From contig NC_011365.1 of assembly GCF_000021325.1 (NCBI RefSeq), positions 62,001 to 126,000 on the forward strand: a stretch of 64,000 bases of DNA, given 5' to 3'. The translations under genes and the position numbers were made by a program. Of the stretch, positions 41,478-50,401 are shown in pieces. The notes under the pieces were generated by a model. That model had not been told where the DNA came from, did not search any database, and saw only the letters and a list, made by a program, of their open reading frames with translations. This DNA is from Gluconacetobacter diazotrophicus PA1 5. GTDB taxonomy: Bacteria; Pseudomonadota; Alphaproteobacteria; Acetobacterales; Acetobacteraceae. Positions within the stretch are counted from its first letter, which is position 1. Every line of letters begins with the position of its first letter.

Positions 41478-42401
41478 ATGGACATGACCGACTATCGGAT
41501 CGGGATCGATTTCGGCGGGACCAAGATCGAGATTGCAGCTCTGGCCCGTAAGGACGGGCAGGAACTCGTCCGGCGGCGCATCGTCAACCCGGGCTATTAT
41601 GACGGCGCGATCACCGCCATCCGCGACCTCGTCGCGGGCGTGGACACGGAACTGGGCGGCCAGGGGACCGTCGGGATCGGCATTCCGGGTTCGATCAGCC
41701 CAGACACCGGCGTCATCAAGAACGCCAACGCGACGTGGCTGAACAACCAGCCGTTCGGCCGCGACCTGACCGCCGCCGTGGGGCGCGAGGTCCGGGTCGA
41801 GAACGACGCCAACTGCTTCGCCCTGTCCGAGGCCGTGGACGGCGCGGGCGCGGGATTCGGCGTGGTCCTTGGCGTGATCATCGGCACCGGCATGGGTGCC
41901 GGCATCATCGTGAACGGCAAGCTGCTGATCGGCGCCCATCACATTGCCGGGGAATGGGGACACGTGCCGCTGCCCTGGCCGCGAATCGAGGAAATGCCGC
42001 TGCCCAAATGCTTCTGCGGCAACGAGGGCTGCCTGGAACGCTATCTGAGCGGGTCGGCCCTGGCCCAGGACTGGAAGGGACCGGGCAACCGCAGCACCGC
42101 CGGGATCGAAAGCGCGGCCGAGGACGGGGACCAGACGGCGATCGGGGCGCTGGACCGCTATATGGACCGCATGGCGCGGGCCTGCGCCATGGCGATCAAC
42201 TTCCTCGACCCCGACGTCATCGTGCTGGGGGGCGGCGTATCCAACCTGCAATCGATCTATGACCGCGTGCCGCTGCTGATGCCGCGCTACGTCATCACGC
42301 CGCGCTGCAATACGCCGATCGTGCGCAACCGCCACGGCGACAGCTCCGGCGTGCGAGGCGCGGCCTGGCTATGGTCGGGAGACGAGGGTGTCGGCCCGTA
42401 A
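41478..42401 (+). CDS. ROK-family sugar kinase (fructokinase-like)
   Basis: ATP-dependent hexose kinase of the ROK family. The ATP loop is GIDFGGTKIEIAAL, the catalytic region VENDANCFALSEA with GTGMGAGIIVNGKL, and the zinc motif GHVPLP..CFCGNEGCLE (His plus three Cys). This matches fructokinase/Mak-type members of about 300 residues. The ATG at 41478 gives 307 residues; an in-frame ATG at 41421 would add 19 without a better ribosome site. Substrate specificity is inferred. Confidence 0.9.
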   Translation: MDMTDYRIGIDFGGTKIEIAALARKDGQELVRRRIVNPGYYDGAITAIRDLVAGVDTELGGQGTVGIGIPGSISPDTGVIKNANATWLNNQPFGRDLTAAVGREVRVENDANCFALSEAVDGAGAGFGVVLGVIIGTGMGAGIIVNGKLLIGAHHIAGEWGHVPLPWPRIEEMPLPKCFCGNEGCLERYLSGSALAQDWKGPGNRSTAGIESAAEDGDQTAIGALDRYMDRMARACAMAINFLDPDVIVLGGGVSNLQSIYDRVPLLMPRYVITPRCNTPIVRNRHGDSSGVRGAAWLWSGDEGVGP

Positions 42402-42412
42402 ACGCGCCCTGG

Positions 42413-42498
42413 TGGCGATCCGACGCGGATTTGCTGCGCTCCGGTGCTCACGGCCCATCAGGCCGCTCCGCTCCGGTGCTCGCAGACCCACGCCGGAC
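42413..42498. repeat. Second copy of the 86-bp intergenic core repeat
   Basis: Aligns without gaps to 24741-24826 with 12 mismatches in 86 positions by hand count. Shared blocks include TGGCGATCCGACGCG, CTGCGCTCCG and AGGCCGCTCCGCT. Unlike the first copy it has no 27-bp inverted ends. It also lies between two convergent genes (sugar kinase and rlmE), filling most of a 140-bp gap. Confidence 0.75.
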
Positions 42499-42541
42499 CA
42501 ACACCGGGGTGTAATCTGAGGCGCGCCTGGGCGTGCCGGGG

Positions 42542-43336
42542 CTAGGGTGCCTCCACGTCGTCCTGGCTGATCCGCTCGGGGCGGAAGCCGGTGGCGACCA
42601 CGTAGAGTTCACTTGATTCCTTCCGGCTGGCCGGGGGCTTGGCGTGGCGGACGGTGGCGAAGGCCTGTTTCATCGGGGCGAGCATCTGCTTCTCCGACCC
42701 GCCCTGGAAGACCTTGGCGACGAACCCGCCGCCGGGGGCCAGGACCTTCACCGCGAAATCCAGCGCCAGTTCCGCCAGCCCGATGATGCGCAGATGGTCG
42801 GTCGGGGCGTGGCCGGTCGTGTTGGGCGCCATGTCCGACAGGACCAGGTCGGCCGGACCGCCCAGCAGGTCGATCAGCCGGGCCGGCATGTCGGGGTCGT
42901 TGAAATCGCCCTCAATGATCGTGGCGCCGGCCACCGGATCGACCGGCAGCAGATCGACGCCGACCACATAAGCCGCGCCGCGCTTCACCGCGACCTGGGT
43001 CCAGCCGCCGGGGGCGGCGCCCAGGTCGATCACGCGCATGCCGGGGCGGATCAGGTGGAACCGGTCGTCCAGTTCGATCAGCTTGAACGCGGCGCGGGAC
43101 CGCCAGCCCTGCTTGCGGGCCGCCTGCACATACGGATCGTTCAACTGGCGGTTGAGCCACCGCTGCTGCGCGGTCGTGCGGCCGCGTGCCGTGCGCAGCG
43201 AAACGGCCTGGTTGCGGGTCGATTGCGCGGCACCGGAATCCGCCTGGGCGCTGGCGCCGCCAGGGGTCGTGCTGCTGGTCAGTGCCTTGCCGGGAACCCG
43301 CTTCTTGCCGCCACCGGCGGGGGGGCGACGCTTCAT
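42542..43336 (-). CDS. rlmE: 23S rRNA (uridine-2552-2'-O)-methyltransferase
   Basis: FtsJ/RrmJ methyltransferase that methylates the ribosomal A-loop. The SAM motif VIDLGAAPGGWTQVAVKRG is at about 102-120; catalytic K-D-K-E elements include RAAFKLIELD, VLSDMAPNTTGH and FVAKVFQGG. At 264 residues it has a basic, Gly/Ala-rich N-terminal tail of about 50. It overlaps the ppx stop by 4 bp. Confidence 0.94.
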   Translation of the reverse strand: MKRRPPAGGGKKRVPGKALTSSTTPGGASAQADSGAAQSTRNQAVSLRTARGRTTAQQRWLNRQLNDPYVQAARKQGWRSRAAFKLIELDDRFHLIRPGMRVIDLGAAPGGWTQVAVKRGAAYVVGVDLLPVDPVAGATIIEGDFNDPDMPARLIDLLGGPADLVLSDMAPNTTGHAPTDHLRIIGLAELALDFAVKVLAPGGGFVAKVFQGGSEKQMLAPMKQAFATVRHAKPPASRKESSELYVVATGFRPERISQDDVEAP

Positions 43337-44466
43337 GGATGCGACACGCCCACCGAGGATAGCGAGGACGGGGCGAAGGGAAGGGAGGAAGGCAGCGAGG
43401 GAAGAGCCATCGCGGTCGAATCGTGCATCATGCGCAGCAGCATACCATCGCGCAGGCCGCGATCCGCCACGACGATATCGGATACCGGCCAGATTTTATG
43501 AATCGCCTCAAAGATCGCGCATCCGGGCAGGACATAGGCCGCCCGGTCCGGACCGACGCAAGGATGCTGGCGCAGGCCCATGGGCCCCATGGCGGCCAGG
43601 GTCCGGATGGCCCCCAGGGCCGGGCCGGATTGCAGGATGGTGCCGTCCACCGCCGTGCGGCTGTAGCGGGTCAGCGACAGGGCGATGCTGGCCAGCGTGG
43701 TGACGGTGCCGCTGGTCCCCATCAGGCTGACATTGCCCCGGCTGATTTCACGCCCGATGCAATGCACGCGTTCGAACGCGTGCAACTGGCGCGTGACCAG
43801 GTCGACCATCCGCTGGTAGCCGTCCTCGGAAAAGGCGGCGTCGCCGAACTGTTCGGCCAGCGTAATCACGCCGGCGGGCAGGCTGAGATAGCCGTTCAGG
43901 TCCTGCCGGCGCGATCGGTGGTCCGTGCGGACCCAGGCGATTTCGGTCGAGCCACCGCCGATATCGAACAGCATGGCGCGGGTGCGGGCAGGCGACAGCC
44001 GGTCGTCATGCAGCAGCGCCCCGCAGCTTTCCATCACCAGTTCGGCTTCCTCGCGCGGCGAGATGACGGTGATGTCCAGCCCGGTTTCCCGGCGCGCACG
44101 GGCGATGAACGCGGCGCCGTTACCCGCGCGGCGGCAGGCCTCGGTCGCCACGGCGCGATAGCGGCGCAGCCGGCGGCGGCCCATCCGCGCGGCGCAGATG
44201 CGCAGGGCCTCGATCGTGCGGTCCATGGCATCGCCGCTGAGTTGCCCGGTGCTTTGCAGGCCCTCGCCCAGGCGGACGACGCGGTTGAAGCTGTCGACGA
44301 CGCGAAACCCGCCCTCGTGGGGGGCGGCAATCATCAGCCGGCAATTGTTGGTTCCGAGGTCGATGGCGCCGTACATGCCGGGCACGCCCTGATTCGCCTT
44401 GTACCCCGTGGCATGGGGGAGTCGTGGTCCCTCCTGGCCATCGCGCCAGGACATAGTGTTGTCCAT
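43333..44466 (-). CDS. Exopolyphosphatase / pppGpp phosphohydrolase family (Ppx/GppA)
   Basis: Actin-like ATPase-fold phosphatase acting on polyphosphate or pppGpp. YGAIDLGTNNCRLMIA gives the first phosphate loop and MLFDIGGGSTEIAWV the second; SLPAGVITLAEQF and MGTSGTVTTLA follow. This is the short (about 375 residue) form without the C-terminal HD-like domain. The ATG at 44466 has AGGA 7 bases upstream. It is coupled to rlmE by a 4-bp overlap. Confidence 0.93.
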   Translation of the reverse strand: MDNTMSWRDGQEGPRLPHATGYKANQGVPGMYGAIDLGTNNCRLMIAAPHEGGFRVVDSFNRVVRLGEGLQSTGQLSGDAMDRTIEALRICAARMGRRRLRRYRAVATEACRRAGNGAAFIARARRETGLDITVISPREEAELVMESCGALLHDDRLSPARTRAMLFDIGGGSTEIAWVRTDHRSRRQDLNGYLSLPAGVITLAEQFGDAAFSEDGYQRMVDLVTRQLHAFERVHCIGREISRGNVSLMGTSGTVTTLASIALSLTRYSRTAVDGTILQSGPALGAIRTLAAMGPMGLRQHPCVGPDRAAYVLPGCAIFEAIHKIWPVSDIVVADRGLRDGMLLRMMHDSTAMALPSLPSSLPFAPSSLSSVGVSHP

Positions 44467-44566
44467 CGGACGGTCCTTTGCCGCTGAATAGGCATATAGT
44501 GGGTTCTCAGCCGCGTGCAGGGCAAGACAAATATGCCCGAGGAGACAAAGTTCGGCATAAAGGCGC

Positions 44567-44594
44567 TTGTCATGCCTCACAGCCGATGCTATCA
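44567..44594 (+). promoter_or_regulatory. Predicted sigma-70 promoter of tRNA-Gln
   Basis: TTGTCA at 44567-44572 and CTATCA at 44589-44594 with a 16-bp spacer, placing the start point about 30 bases before the mature tRNA. Confidence 0.5.
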
Positions 44595-44633
44595 GCCCCT
44601 CACCGCACGGCACCATGTCCGAACAGGTCATGT

Positions 44634-44707
44634 TGGGGGATAGTTTAGCGGTAGAACTACCGGCTCTGACCCGGTCAGCCCTGGTTCGAATCCAGGTCCC
44701 CCAGCCA
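44634..44707 (+). tRNA. tRNA-Gln (CTG anticodon)
   Basis: Full cloverleaf: 7-bp acceptor TGGGGGA/TCCCCCA, D-arm with AGCGGTAGAA, anticodon stem ACCGG/CCGGT around loop CTCTGAC (anticodon CTG), T-arm CTGG-TTCGAAT-CCAG, discriminator G, and an encoded CCA. Confidence 0.96.
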
Positions 44708-44741
44708 AATTTTTCCTGATAATCCAGTTCAGCGCGATGGC

Positions 44742-44769
44742 GACACCGGAAACGGTGTCTTGGATTTTA
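44742..44769 (+). terminator. Likely terminator after tRNA-Gln
   Basis: Perfect 7-bp stem GACACCG/CGGTGTC closed by a GAAA tetraloop (44742-44759), then TTGGATTTTAT. The T-tract is interrupted, so efficiency is uncertain. Confidence 0.5.
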
Positions 44770-44850
44770 TCGGGGCGCATGGTCATGACCATGCCACCGG
44801 ATTCCTTTTTCAGATGGTCGAGACCTCAGCCCCGACGCGATCCGCGTGGC

Positions 44851-46659
44851 TTACGGGGTCGCGGCCTGTGTTGCCGCCGTGGATGCATCGGCGATGGTCA
44901 GCCGGTTGCGGCCGGTCCGTTTGGCGACATACAGGGCCTGGTCGGCGCGGGACATCAGGGCGTTGCGGTCTTCCCCCGCCTCGCGGCAGGCAATGCCCGC
45001 GCTGATCGTGACCTGCAACCGCACCCCGGTCGGCAGGTCGATCGATTCCGCCGATACCGCGCGCACCACCCGGCGGATCAGGCTGATCGCCCGGTCGCGG
45101 CTTTCGCTCGTGATCAGGACCGCGAATTCCTCGCCGCCGATCCGTGCGACCATGTCGGTGTCCCGCAGGGTCGCACGCACCACCGTGGCGACGCGGCGCA
45201 GGACGATGTCTCCGATGGGGTGGCCGTACTTGTCGTTGATCGACTTGAAATGGTCCAGGTCCAGCATCGCCGCCGCGACCACCGAGGATGCCGCAGCCAT
45301 CTGCCCGTCCAGCACCTGAAAGAAGGCGCGTCGATTGGGCAGGCCGGTCAGTTCGTCGGTGTTGGCGGCCTGTTCATAGGCGGCGGCGATCTGGCGATTG
45401 TGCGCGTCCAGCGTCAACTGGTCCGTCACGTCGCGGATCAGGCCGCCAAACCCTTCGCCCTCGCCCAGCCGGTGGGCCAGGATTTCGACATGCCGGACGG
45501 TTCCGTCGCGGCGATAGATGCTGACGACCTGGCGCAGGTCGTCGCGGCTGCCGGACTGCAATTCGGCCTGCGCCTGGGCCAGGGCGGCGCGGTCCTCGAT
45601 CACGACGGCGTCCAGCATGGGCTGACCCAGCCGCTTGTCCACCGAAATGCCGGACATCTGTTCATAGGCCGGGTTGAGATAGCTCCAGCATCCCGCGTCG
45701 TCGACGCGGAACAGTACGTCGCCGACCCGGTCGGCCAGATGATGGAAATCCTGCAGCCGCTGCTGGGCCAGCGATGCCTTCTGGTCGCGCTGGGTCAGCA
45801 CGGCGCCCAGGGGCAACGCACAGAAGAAGATCGTCGCCAGGTCGAGCTGGAAGACATAGACCTTCAGTGCGGCCGGCCCGTGGAGCATGGTAACGGCCCC
45901 CGCGCCGGTAAACATGAAGAAACTGCCGATCATGGTAATGATGGCGACCGACATCGCGGCCCCCTTGGCGTAGAGATGGAAGGTCGCCAGCAACAGGGGC
46001 GGCAGCAGCAGGAACTGCAGCGGAAAGCGCGACTGCCCGAATACGACCACCGACATGCAGGCCACCAGGACCATCAGGCCCAGTACCGTCAATCGCCGGG
46101 GGGCGTTGCGCCGGATTTCACGCCCTTCGCCGTCGGGCATGAGGGCCAGCAGCATGGGAACCGTGATCAGCAGGCCGGGCAGGTGCGCCATCATCCAGAT
46201 GGCGCTTCCCCCCAGCCAGTCGCGCCCTTCGCCAAGGAACAGCGCCCCTCCGGCAATGACCGACGAGCATGCGACGGACACGAAGATCGCGATCGCAAAC
46301 CGGAACGCCCAGTCGACCTGTTCGAAGAAGCCCGACACCGGACTGATCCGGTGGACCAGGACGGCCGCCATCATGACCTCGACCGTGTTCGCCACGCTGA
46401 AACCGACGCTGGTGGTCCATCCCCGGCCATCCAGCAGATTGACCAGGCTGGACAGCACAAACAGCAGCGGGGGATAGATCCGGTGGTCGAAGGCGGGCAT
46501 GCGCAGGATGGCCATGACCAGGATCGCATTGGCCGGCCAGATCATCGAGACGCTTCCGCCGTGACGGGTCCAGGTGACGCTGGCGAGCGCGCAGATACTC
46601 CAGATGACGCAGAACAGCAGGGTCGATAGTGTGTTCCTGATAAAAAAGACGCCCGTCAT
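44851..46659 (-). CDS. Membrane diguanylate cyclase (MASE1-PAS-GGDEF)
   Basis: Synthesises cyclic di-GMP from GTP. The N-terminal about 290 residues are hydrophobic with about eight helices and a MASE1-like opening (TWTRHGGSVSMIWPANAILV). A PAS domain follows at about 310-425 (DRVGDVLFRVDDAGCWSYLN). The GGDEF domain ends the protein, with an intact active site ARIGGEEFAVL and LTGLPNRRAFFQVL upstream. No EAL domain is present. No obvious RxxD inhibitory site is seen before GGEEF. It reads toward tRNA-Gln. Its signal and target cannot be read from sequence. Confidence 0.93.
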   Translation of the reverse strand: MTGVFFIRNTLSTLLFCVIWSICALASVTWTRHGGSVSMIWPANAILVMAILRMPAFDHRIYPPLLFVLSSLVNLLDGRGWTTSVGFSVANTVEVMMAAVLVHRISPVSGFFEQVDWAFRFAIAIFVSVACSSVIAGGALFLGEGRDWLGGSAIWMMAHLPGLLITVPMLLALMPDGEGREIRRNAPRRLTVLGLMVLVACMSVVVFGQSRFPLQFLLLPPLLLATFHLYAKGAAMSVAIITMIGSFFMFTGAGAVTMLHGPAALKVYVFQLDLATIFFCALPLGAVLTQRDQKASLAQQRLQDFHHLADRVGDVLFRVDDAGCWSYLNPAYEQMSGISVDKRLGQPMLDAVVIEDRAALAQAQAELQSGSRDDLRQVVSIYRRDGTVRHVEILAHRLGEGEGFGGLIRDVTDQLTLDAHNRQIAAAYEQAANTDELTGLPNRRAFFQVLDGQMAAASSVVAAAMLDLDHFKSINDKYGHPIGDIVLRRVATVVRATLRDTDMVARIGGEEFAVLITSESRDRAISLIRRVVRAVSAESIDLPTGVRLQVTISAGIACREAGEDRNALMSRADQALYVAKRTGRNRLTIADASTAATQAATP

Positions 46660-46856
46660 CTTTCACGACCCGATCATGCTTCCTTTCGTAATATCACCAA
46701 AACCATTTCCGAAAAATGAGGGACAGGATCGGAAATATCCTGTCGAGACGCGACCCGGGTATACTCGTTACGCGCATCGCTCGTCCGGCTGCGGGGGCAT
46801 GCGCAACCGGACGACGGGCATCACGCCATGACGGACGGGTCACCCCGATCGCGGGC

Positions 46857-47303
46857 CTATTGCGGCAGCCCGTAACGGGCCACGGCGCGGTCCAGCGTCA
46901 CGGCATTCACGTCCTTGACCGCCCGCATGACGGCGTCGCGCCGGCAGTCCGATCGCTCGATGGCACGGCGCATCTCCTCGGCGATCGCATTGTTGTCGCC
47001 ACAGGCCTCCAGCGCCGCGCGGTCCAGGCGGGTAACCAGGTGCCGCGCGCGCCACAGCGTCTCCACGTCCGCCCGATGGAAGAAGACCGGCACGCGGCGG
47101 ATTTCCCCCTCGACCGTGACGCGTTCGGCGTTCGCCGCGTTGTCCTGGGCTCTGGTCCCATGCGGCAGGGCGAGGGGCAGTACCCCCATCAGAAGAGACA
47201 GGCCGATCCCCACACCCCTGCGATGCGGGCGCTGCGTGGCGGGCGTGCCAATGGTGCCGCATTCCTTGCGTGTCGCCCCGGCCATCCATGCTGGAATTGT
47301 CAT
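46857..47303 (-). CDS. UrcA-family secreted protein
   Basis: 148 residues with a basic N-terminus and hydrophobic segment (GIGLSLLMGVLPLALPHGTRA) predicted as a signal peptide, giving a periplasmic product. The C-terminal half shows the UrcA pattern: two Cys about 22 apart (ACGDNN and SDCRRDA) and an AVKDVNAVTLDRAVA helix. Family function is unknown. The ATG at 47303 follows TAGGAT. Flanking gaps of about 200 bp show no other gene. Confidence 0.75.
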   Translation of the reverse strand: MTIPAWMAGATRKECGTIGTPATQRPHRRGVGIGLSLLMGVLPLALPHGTRAQDNAANAERVTVEGEIRRVPVFFHRADVETLWRARHLVTRLDRAALEACGDNNAIAEEMRRAIERSDCRRDAVMRAVKDVNAVTLDRAVARYGLPQ

Positions 47304-47517
47304 GACTCACATCCTACAGGCCTTGCCTGGAATTCCGTCCAAGGCATCGAACCGCCGGAAAGGTCCGGCGAACCCGCCCCGAACCCCGAGTCAATGGGTA
47401 TTCCCCTGGAAGAGAACCAGATCGTCCGTCGCCGGGCCATGGCCGGCGACCCGCAGGACGTGCATGGCGGCGGGGAATGGCGGCCGGTGCCGTGGCCCCA
47501 TCGCGCCGGGACAATCC

Positions 47518-48234
47518 CTATGTTTTTCTCTTATCGGAGAGTTCGCCCGTAATCTCCATGGGAGGGGAGGCCGTCACGGGTTGGAAAGTGTGGATCAGGT
47601 CTTTTCGTAAGATGCGTCCGAAGGCTGCGCGAAATTCGCTCTCGGTTACGCCGTGTTCATTCATGAGCTGTTCAAGCTGTGTCCACAGATAGTCGCTTTT
47701 TTCGGCAAATTTCGGGAATTCCACCATGTAGGGCCGCACGCCGAACAGGGTCAGGCCCCACATGATCTTGTAGAACTGGATGGCAAGTATGGATTCCTGT
47801 TCGTCGTGCGTGCGTGTGAGCCACAGCCCTCCCGGATATTCGATTTCGGGGTCGAAGCCGGTCCGGGCCGCATCTCTCGTCACACGGCGTCGGCTTTCCG
47901 CGGCGGAGTAGAGATTTCGCATCGGCACGATCGCGGCATGGATTTTGACCTGACCCTCCTGCACCATCGGCAGCAGCAGGTCCGCATAGTTCGGAGATTT
48001 GAGGACGTAAGGGCTTTCAGGGCCAAAATCCAGGTTCTCAAGTCCGGCATGCGAGATGGGATCCACCTCTTTCATGGCCTGTTCGAAAGTATAGCCCGTA
48101 TGGAAGTCGAGCGCAGTAAAGAGCTGCATAAGCATTGTCGTGCCCGCGCGTCCGGTACCGGTAATAAGAATCTTGCTGCGCCCGTCAGGTGTTCCATGAC
48201 GGGAAAGATTTTTCTTCTTCGGCCATCCGAACAT
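47518..48234 (-). CDS. Sulfotransferase-like P-loop protein
   Basis: 238 residues with an N-terminal PAPS-type P-loop, KILITGTGRAGTTMLMQLFT (about 21-40), and a later PMRNLYSAAESRRR segment resembling the 3'-phosphate-binding loop of sulfotransferases. The acceptor is unknown. Base composition differs from its neighbours: 29 G/C in 60 bases at 47641-47700, against roughly two thirds elsewhere, and codon third positions are mixed. It lies between a UrcA gene and the 3' end of tRNA-Thr, consistent with horizontal gain, but no integrase is present. Confidence 0.75.
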   Translation of the reverse strand: MFGWPKKKNLSRHGTPDGRSKILITGTGRAGTTMLMQLFTALDFHTGYTFEQAMKEVDPISHAGLENLDFGPESPYVLKSPNYADLLLPMVQEGQVKIHAAIVPMRNLYSAAESRRRVTRDAARTGFDPEIEYPGGLWLTRTHDEQESILAIQFYKIMWGLTLFGVRPYMVEFPKFAEKSDYLWTQLEQLMNEHGVTESEFRAAFGRILRKDLIHTFQPVTASPPMEITGELSDKRKT

Positions 48235-48415
48235 AATCTGGATCTCTCACGCTTCTGTCTGGAACGGATCGTGACGAGACGGACTCATCTCACCGTATAA
48301 AAATGATTTGAAAATAAAGACTTGGAGTGCAAGGTCGGCTTTACCCAATCATGGCCCGCATGGCAGTGCGAGTATGGTAAAGTCCAGAGATATCAATGGA
48401 TTTCTGGAGGGTCGG

Positions 48416-48490
48416 TGGTGCCGGGTGAGGGATTTGAACCCCCGGCCTTCGGTTTACAAAACCGCTGCACTACCGCTGTGCTAACCCGGC
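48416..48490 (-). tRNA. tRNA-Thr (TGT anticodon)
   Basis: Minus-strand cloverleaf: acceptor GCCGGGT/ACCCGGC, D-arm AGCACAGCGGTAGTGC, anticodon loop TTTGTAA (anticodon TGT), T-arm GGGGG-TTCAAAT-CCCTC, discriminator A and encoded CCA. Confidence 0.95.
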
Positions 48491-48771
48491 AACGACATGA
48501 ACGGGAACGCGGGATCGTCGCGATGCGAGATCTGTCGACCGGCGGCAGGGCGCGATCGTGTTCCCGTATGCGCCTTTCTGCCTTTCCCGCCGCCATGGGT
48601 CAAGGGTTGGGTCGGGCGCCTGCCATATTCATGCCGGTTTTATCCTGTTGGAAGGGGCGCAGGGAAAAGGGGCGTCGTCTCCGGGAAACCGGAAGGCCGC
48701 TGCGCCGTTTTTTGAAACTGGAGGCCGGGTCGAACCCGGCCCGCGACTGAGACGAGTATTCTGGATTTCTA

Positions 48772-48990
48772 ATGATGCTGAATTCGACAATCATCGAAAT
48801 CGATGGCATTTTCCTGGGCACGGCGATCCTGGTCGCCGGTAGCCGCCTTCTGCGGTTCTATGCCGTTCATGACAGCGTCCGCGCGCTGCACAACCAGGTC
48901 CTGCCGGACCTGGCGGCGCTGCGCCACGCGGTGGGCCTGCATTTCCGCCGGGTCCTGAAGCGGCGGGGCCGCCCGGACCAGGGCTGCTGA
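48772..48990 (+). CDS. Small hypothetical protein with N-terminal membrane helix (72 aa)
   Basis: I do not recognise a family. One hydrophobic segment (IDGIFLGTAILVAGSRLL, about residues 10-27) is followed by a basic amphipathic tail (HFRRVLKRRGRP), so it would be a single-pass membrane protein. No strong ribosome site precedes the tandem ATGs. It converges with serA, 31 bp away. The preceding 281 bp back to tRNA-Thr carry no clear gene, only an 8-bp hairpin at 48723-48741. The protein is plausible but unproven. Confidence 0.45.
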   Translation: MMLNSTIIEIDGIFLGTAILVAGSRLLRFYAVHDSVRALHNQVLPDLAALRHAVGLHFRRVLKRRGRPDQGC

Positions 48991-49021
48991 ATCAGGGCGG
49001 CGGACTTAGGGGGGGCTTGCG

Positions 49022-50287
49022 TCAGGGCTGCTGGTACAGCAGCCGGGCGCGGATCGTGCCCTTGAGGTTGCGCAACCGGCCGAGGATGCGATTGTCCTTG
49101 TCGATATCCCGGCCGGTATCGGCCTCGACCACCACATAGCCCAGCTCGCCGTCGGTCTGCAGGTACTGGGCGGTGATGTTGCTGTTCTCGCTCATGAAGA
49201 TCTCGTTGATCTGCAGCATGATGCCGGGAACATTGCTGTGGACGTGCATGAAGCGCGTGCCGCGCGGGCTTTCGGGCAGTTGCACCGTCGGGAAATTGAC
49301 CGCGCCGAGGGTCGAGCCCACATCGGAATATTCGATCAGCTTGCGCGCCACCTCGACGCCGATCCGCTCCTGCGCCTCGGCGGTGGAGCCGCCGATATGC
49401 GGGCTCAGGATCACGTTTTCCAGGCCCTGCAGCGGCGAGACGAACTTGTCCCCGGCGCCCTTGGGTTCGACGGGGAATACGTCGATCGCGGCACCCAGCA
49501 GATGGCCGTCGCGCAGGGCCGCCGCCAGCGCCTCCAGGTCCACGACATTGCCCCGGGCATTGTTGATCAGGAACGAACCGGGCTTCATCGCGCGGATCTG
49601 CTCCGCGCCGATCAGGTTCGCGGTGCTGGCCAATTGCGGGACATGCAGGCTGACCACGTCGCTCTGCGCCAGCAGGTCGTTCAGCGTTTCCACCGGGCTG
49701 GCGTTGCCGTGCACCAGCTTGTCGATCACGTCGAAATAGATCACCCGCATGCCGAACGCCTCGGCCAGGACGGACAATTGCGAGCCGATGGAGCCGTAGC
49801 CCACGATACCCAGCGTCTTGCCGCGGACTTCCCAGCTATTGGCGGCCGATTTGTTCCAGTCGCCGGCATGACACTGCACGGATTTGGGGAAGATCCGCCG
49901 CATCAGCATCACGATCTCGCCCATCACCAGTTCGGCGACCGAGCGGGTGTTGCTGAACGGGGCGTTGAAGACCGGAATGCCATGGGCGCGCGCGGCGGGC
50001 AGGTTGACCTGGTTGGTCCCGATGCAGAAGCACCCCACGGCGATCAGGCGATCGGCGGCGGCGATCATGTCCTCGGTCAACTGGGTGCGGGAGCGGATTC
50101 CCACGATGTGAACACCTTCCAGCGCCTTGCGCAGGGCCGCGCCCTCCAGCGCCTTGGACAGGCGCGTGACGTTTTCGTACCCATTGGCCTTCAGCAGCGC
50201 CACGGCGCTGTCATGAATGCCTTCAAGCAGCAGAATGCGGATCTTGTCCTTGGGAAGGGACAGGTGGCTGGTGGTCTCGCTGCTCAT
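49022..50287 (-). CDS. serA: D-3-phosphoglycerate dehydrogenase with ACT domain
   Basis: NAD-dependent first step of serine biosynthesis. Substrate domain FNAPFSNTRSVAELVMGEIV, Rossmann motif LGIVGYGSIGSQLSVLAEA and catalytic NARGNVVDLEAL / LSPHIGGSTAEAQER are all visible. The C-terminal ACT domain (VHSNVPGIMLQINEIFMSE, about 345-420) is the serine-feedback type of E. coli SerA (410 aa); here 421 residues. It stands alone on its strand with a 114-bp gap to hisN. Confidence 0.96.
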   Translation of the reverse strand: MSSETTSHLSLPKDKIRILLLEGIHDSAVALLKANGYENVTRLSKALEGAALRKALEGVHIVGIRSRTQLTEDMIAAADRLIAVGCFCIGTNQVNLPAARAHGIPVFNAPFSNTRSVAELVMGEIVMLMRRIFPKSVQCHAGDWNKSAANSWEVRGKTLGIVGYGSIGSQLSVLAEAFGMRVIYFDVIDKLVHGNASPVETLNDLLAQSDVVSLHVPQLASTANLIGAEQIRAMKPGSFLINNARGNVVDLEALAAALRDGHLLGAAIDVFPVEPKGAGDKFVSPLQGLENVILSPHIGGSTAEAQERIGVEVARKLIEYSDVGSTLGAVNFPTVQLPESPRGTRFMHVHSNVPGIMLQINEIFMSENSNITAQYLQTDGELGYVVVEADTGRDIDKDNRILGRLRNLKGTIRARLLYQQP

Positions 50288-50401
50288 GTCGAATACTCGC
50301 GCCTATTCGAAGAAGATGTCGCTCCTATCCGATCGACGGATAAATGCCTAGGGGCGACGTGGACATCGGTGCCATGTGGTGCGGCCGTCAGGCCGGCGCC
50401 A

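Noticed and set aside
42402-42541. Inverted terminal repeats around the second core repeat
   Set aside because: Ends of the 42413 copy show no match to the 27-bp ends of the first copy, so it was called a repeat only.
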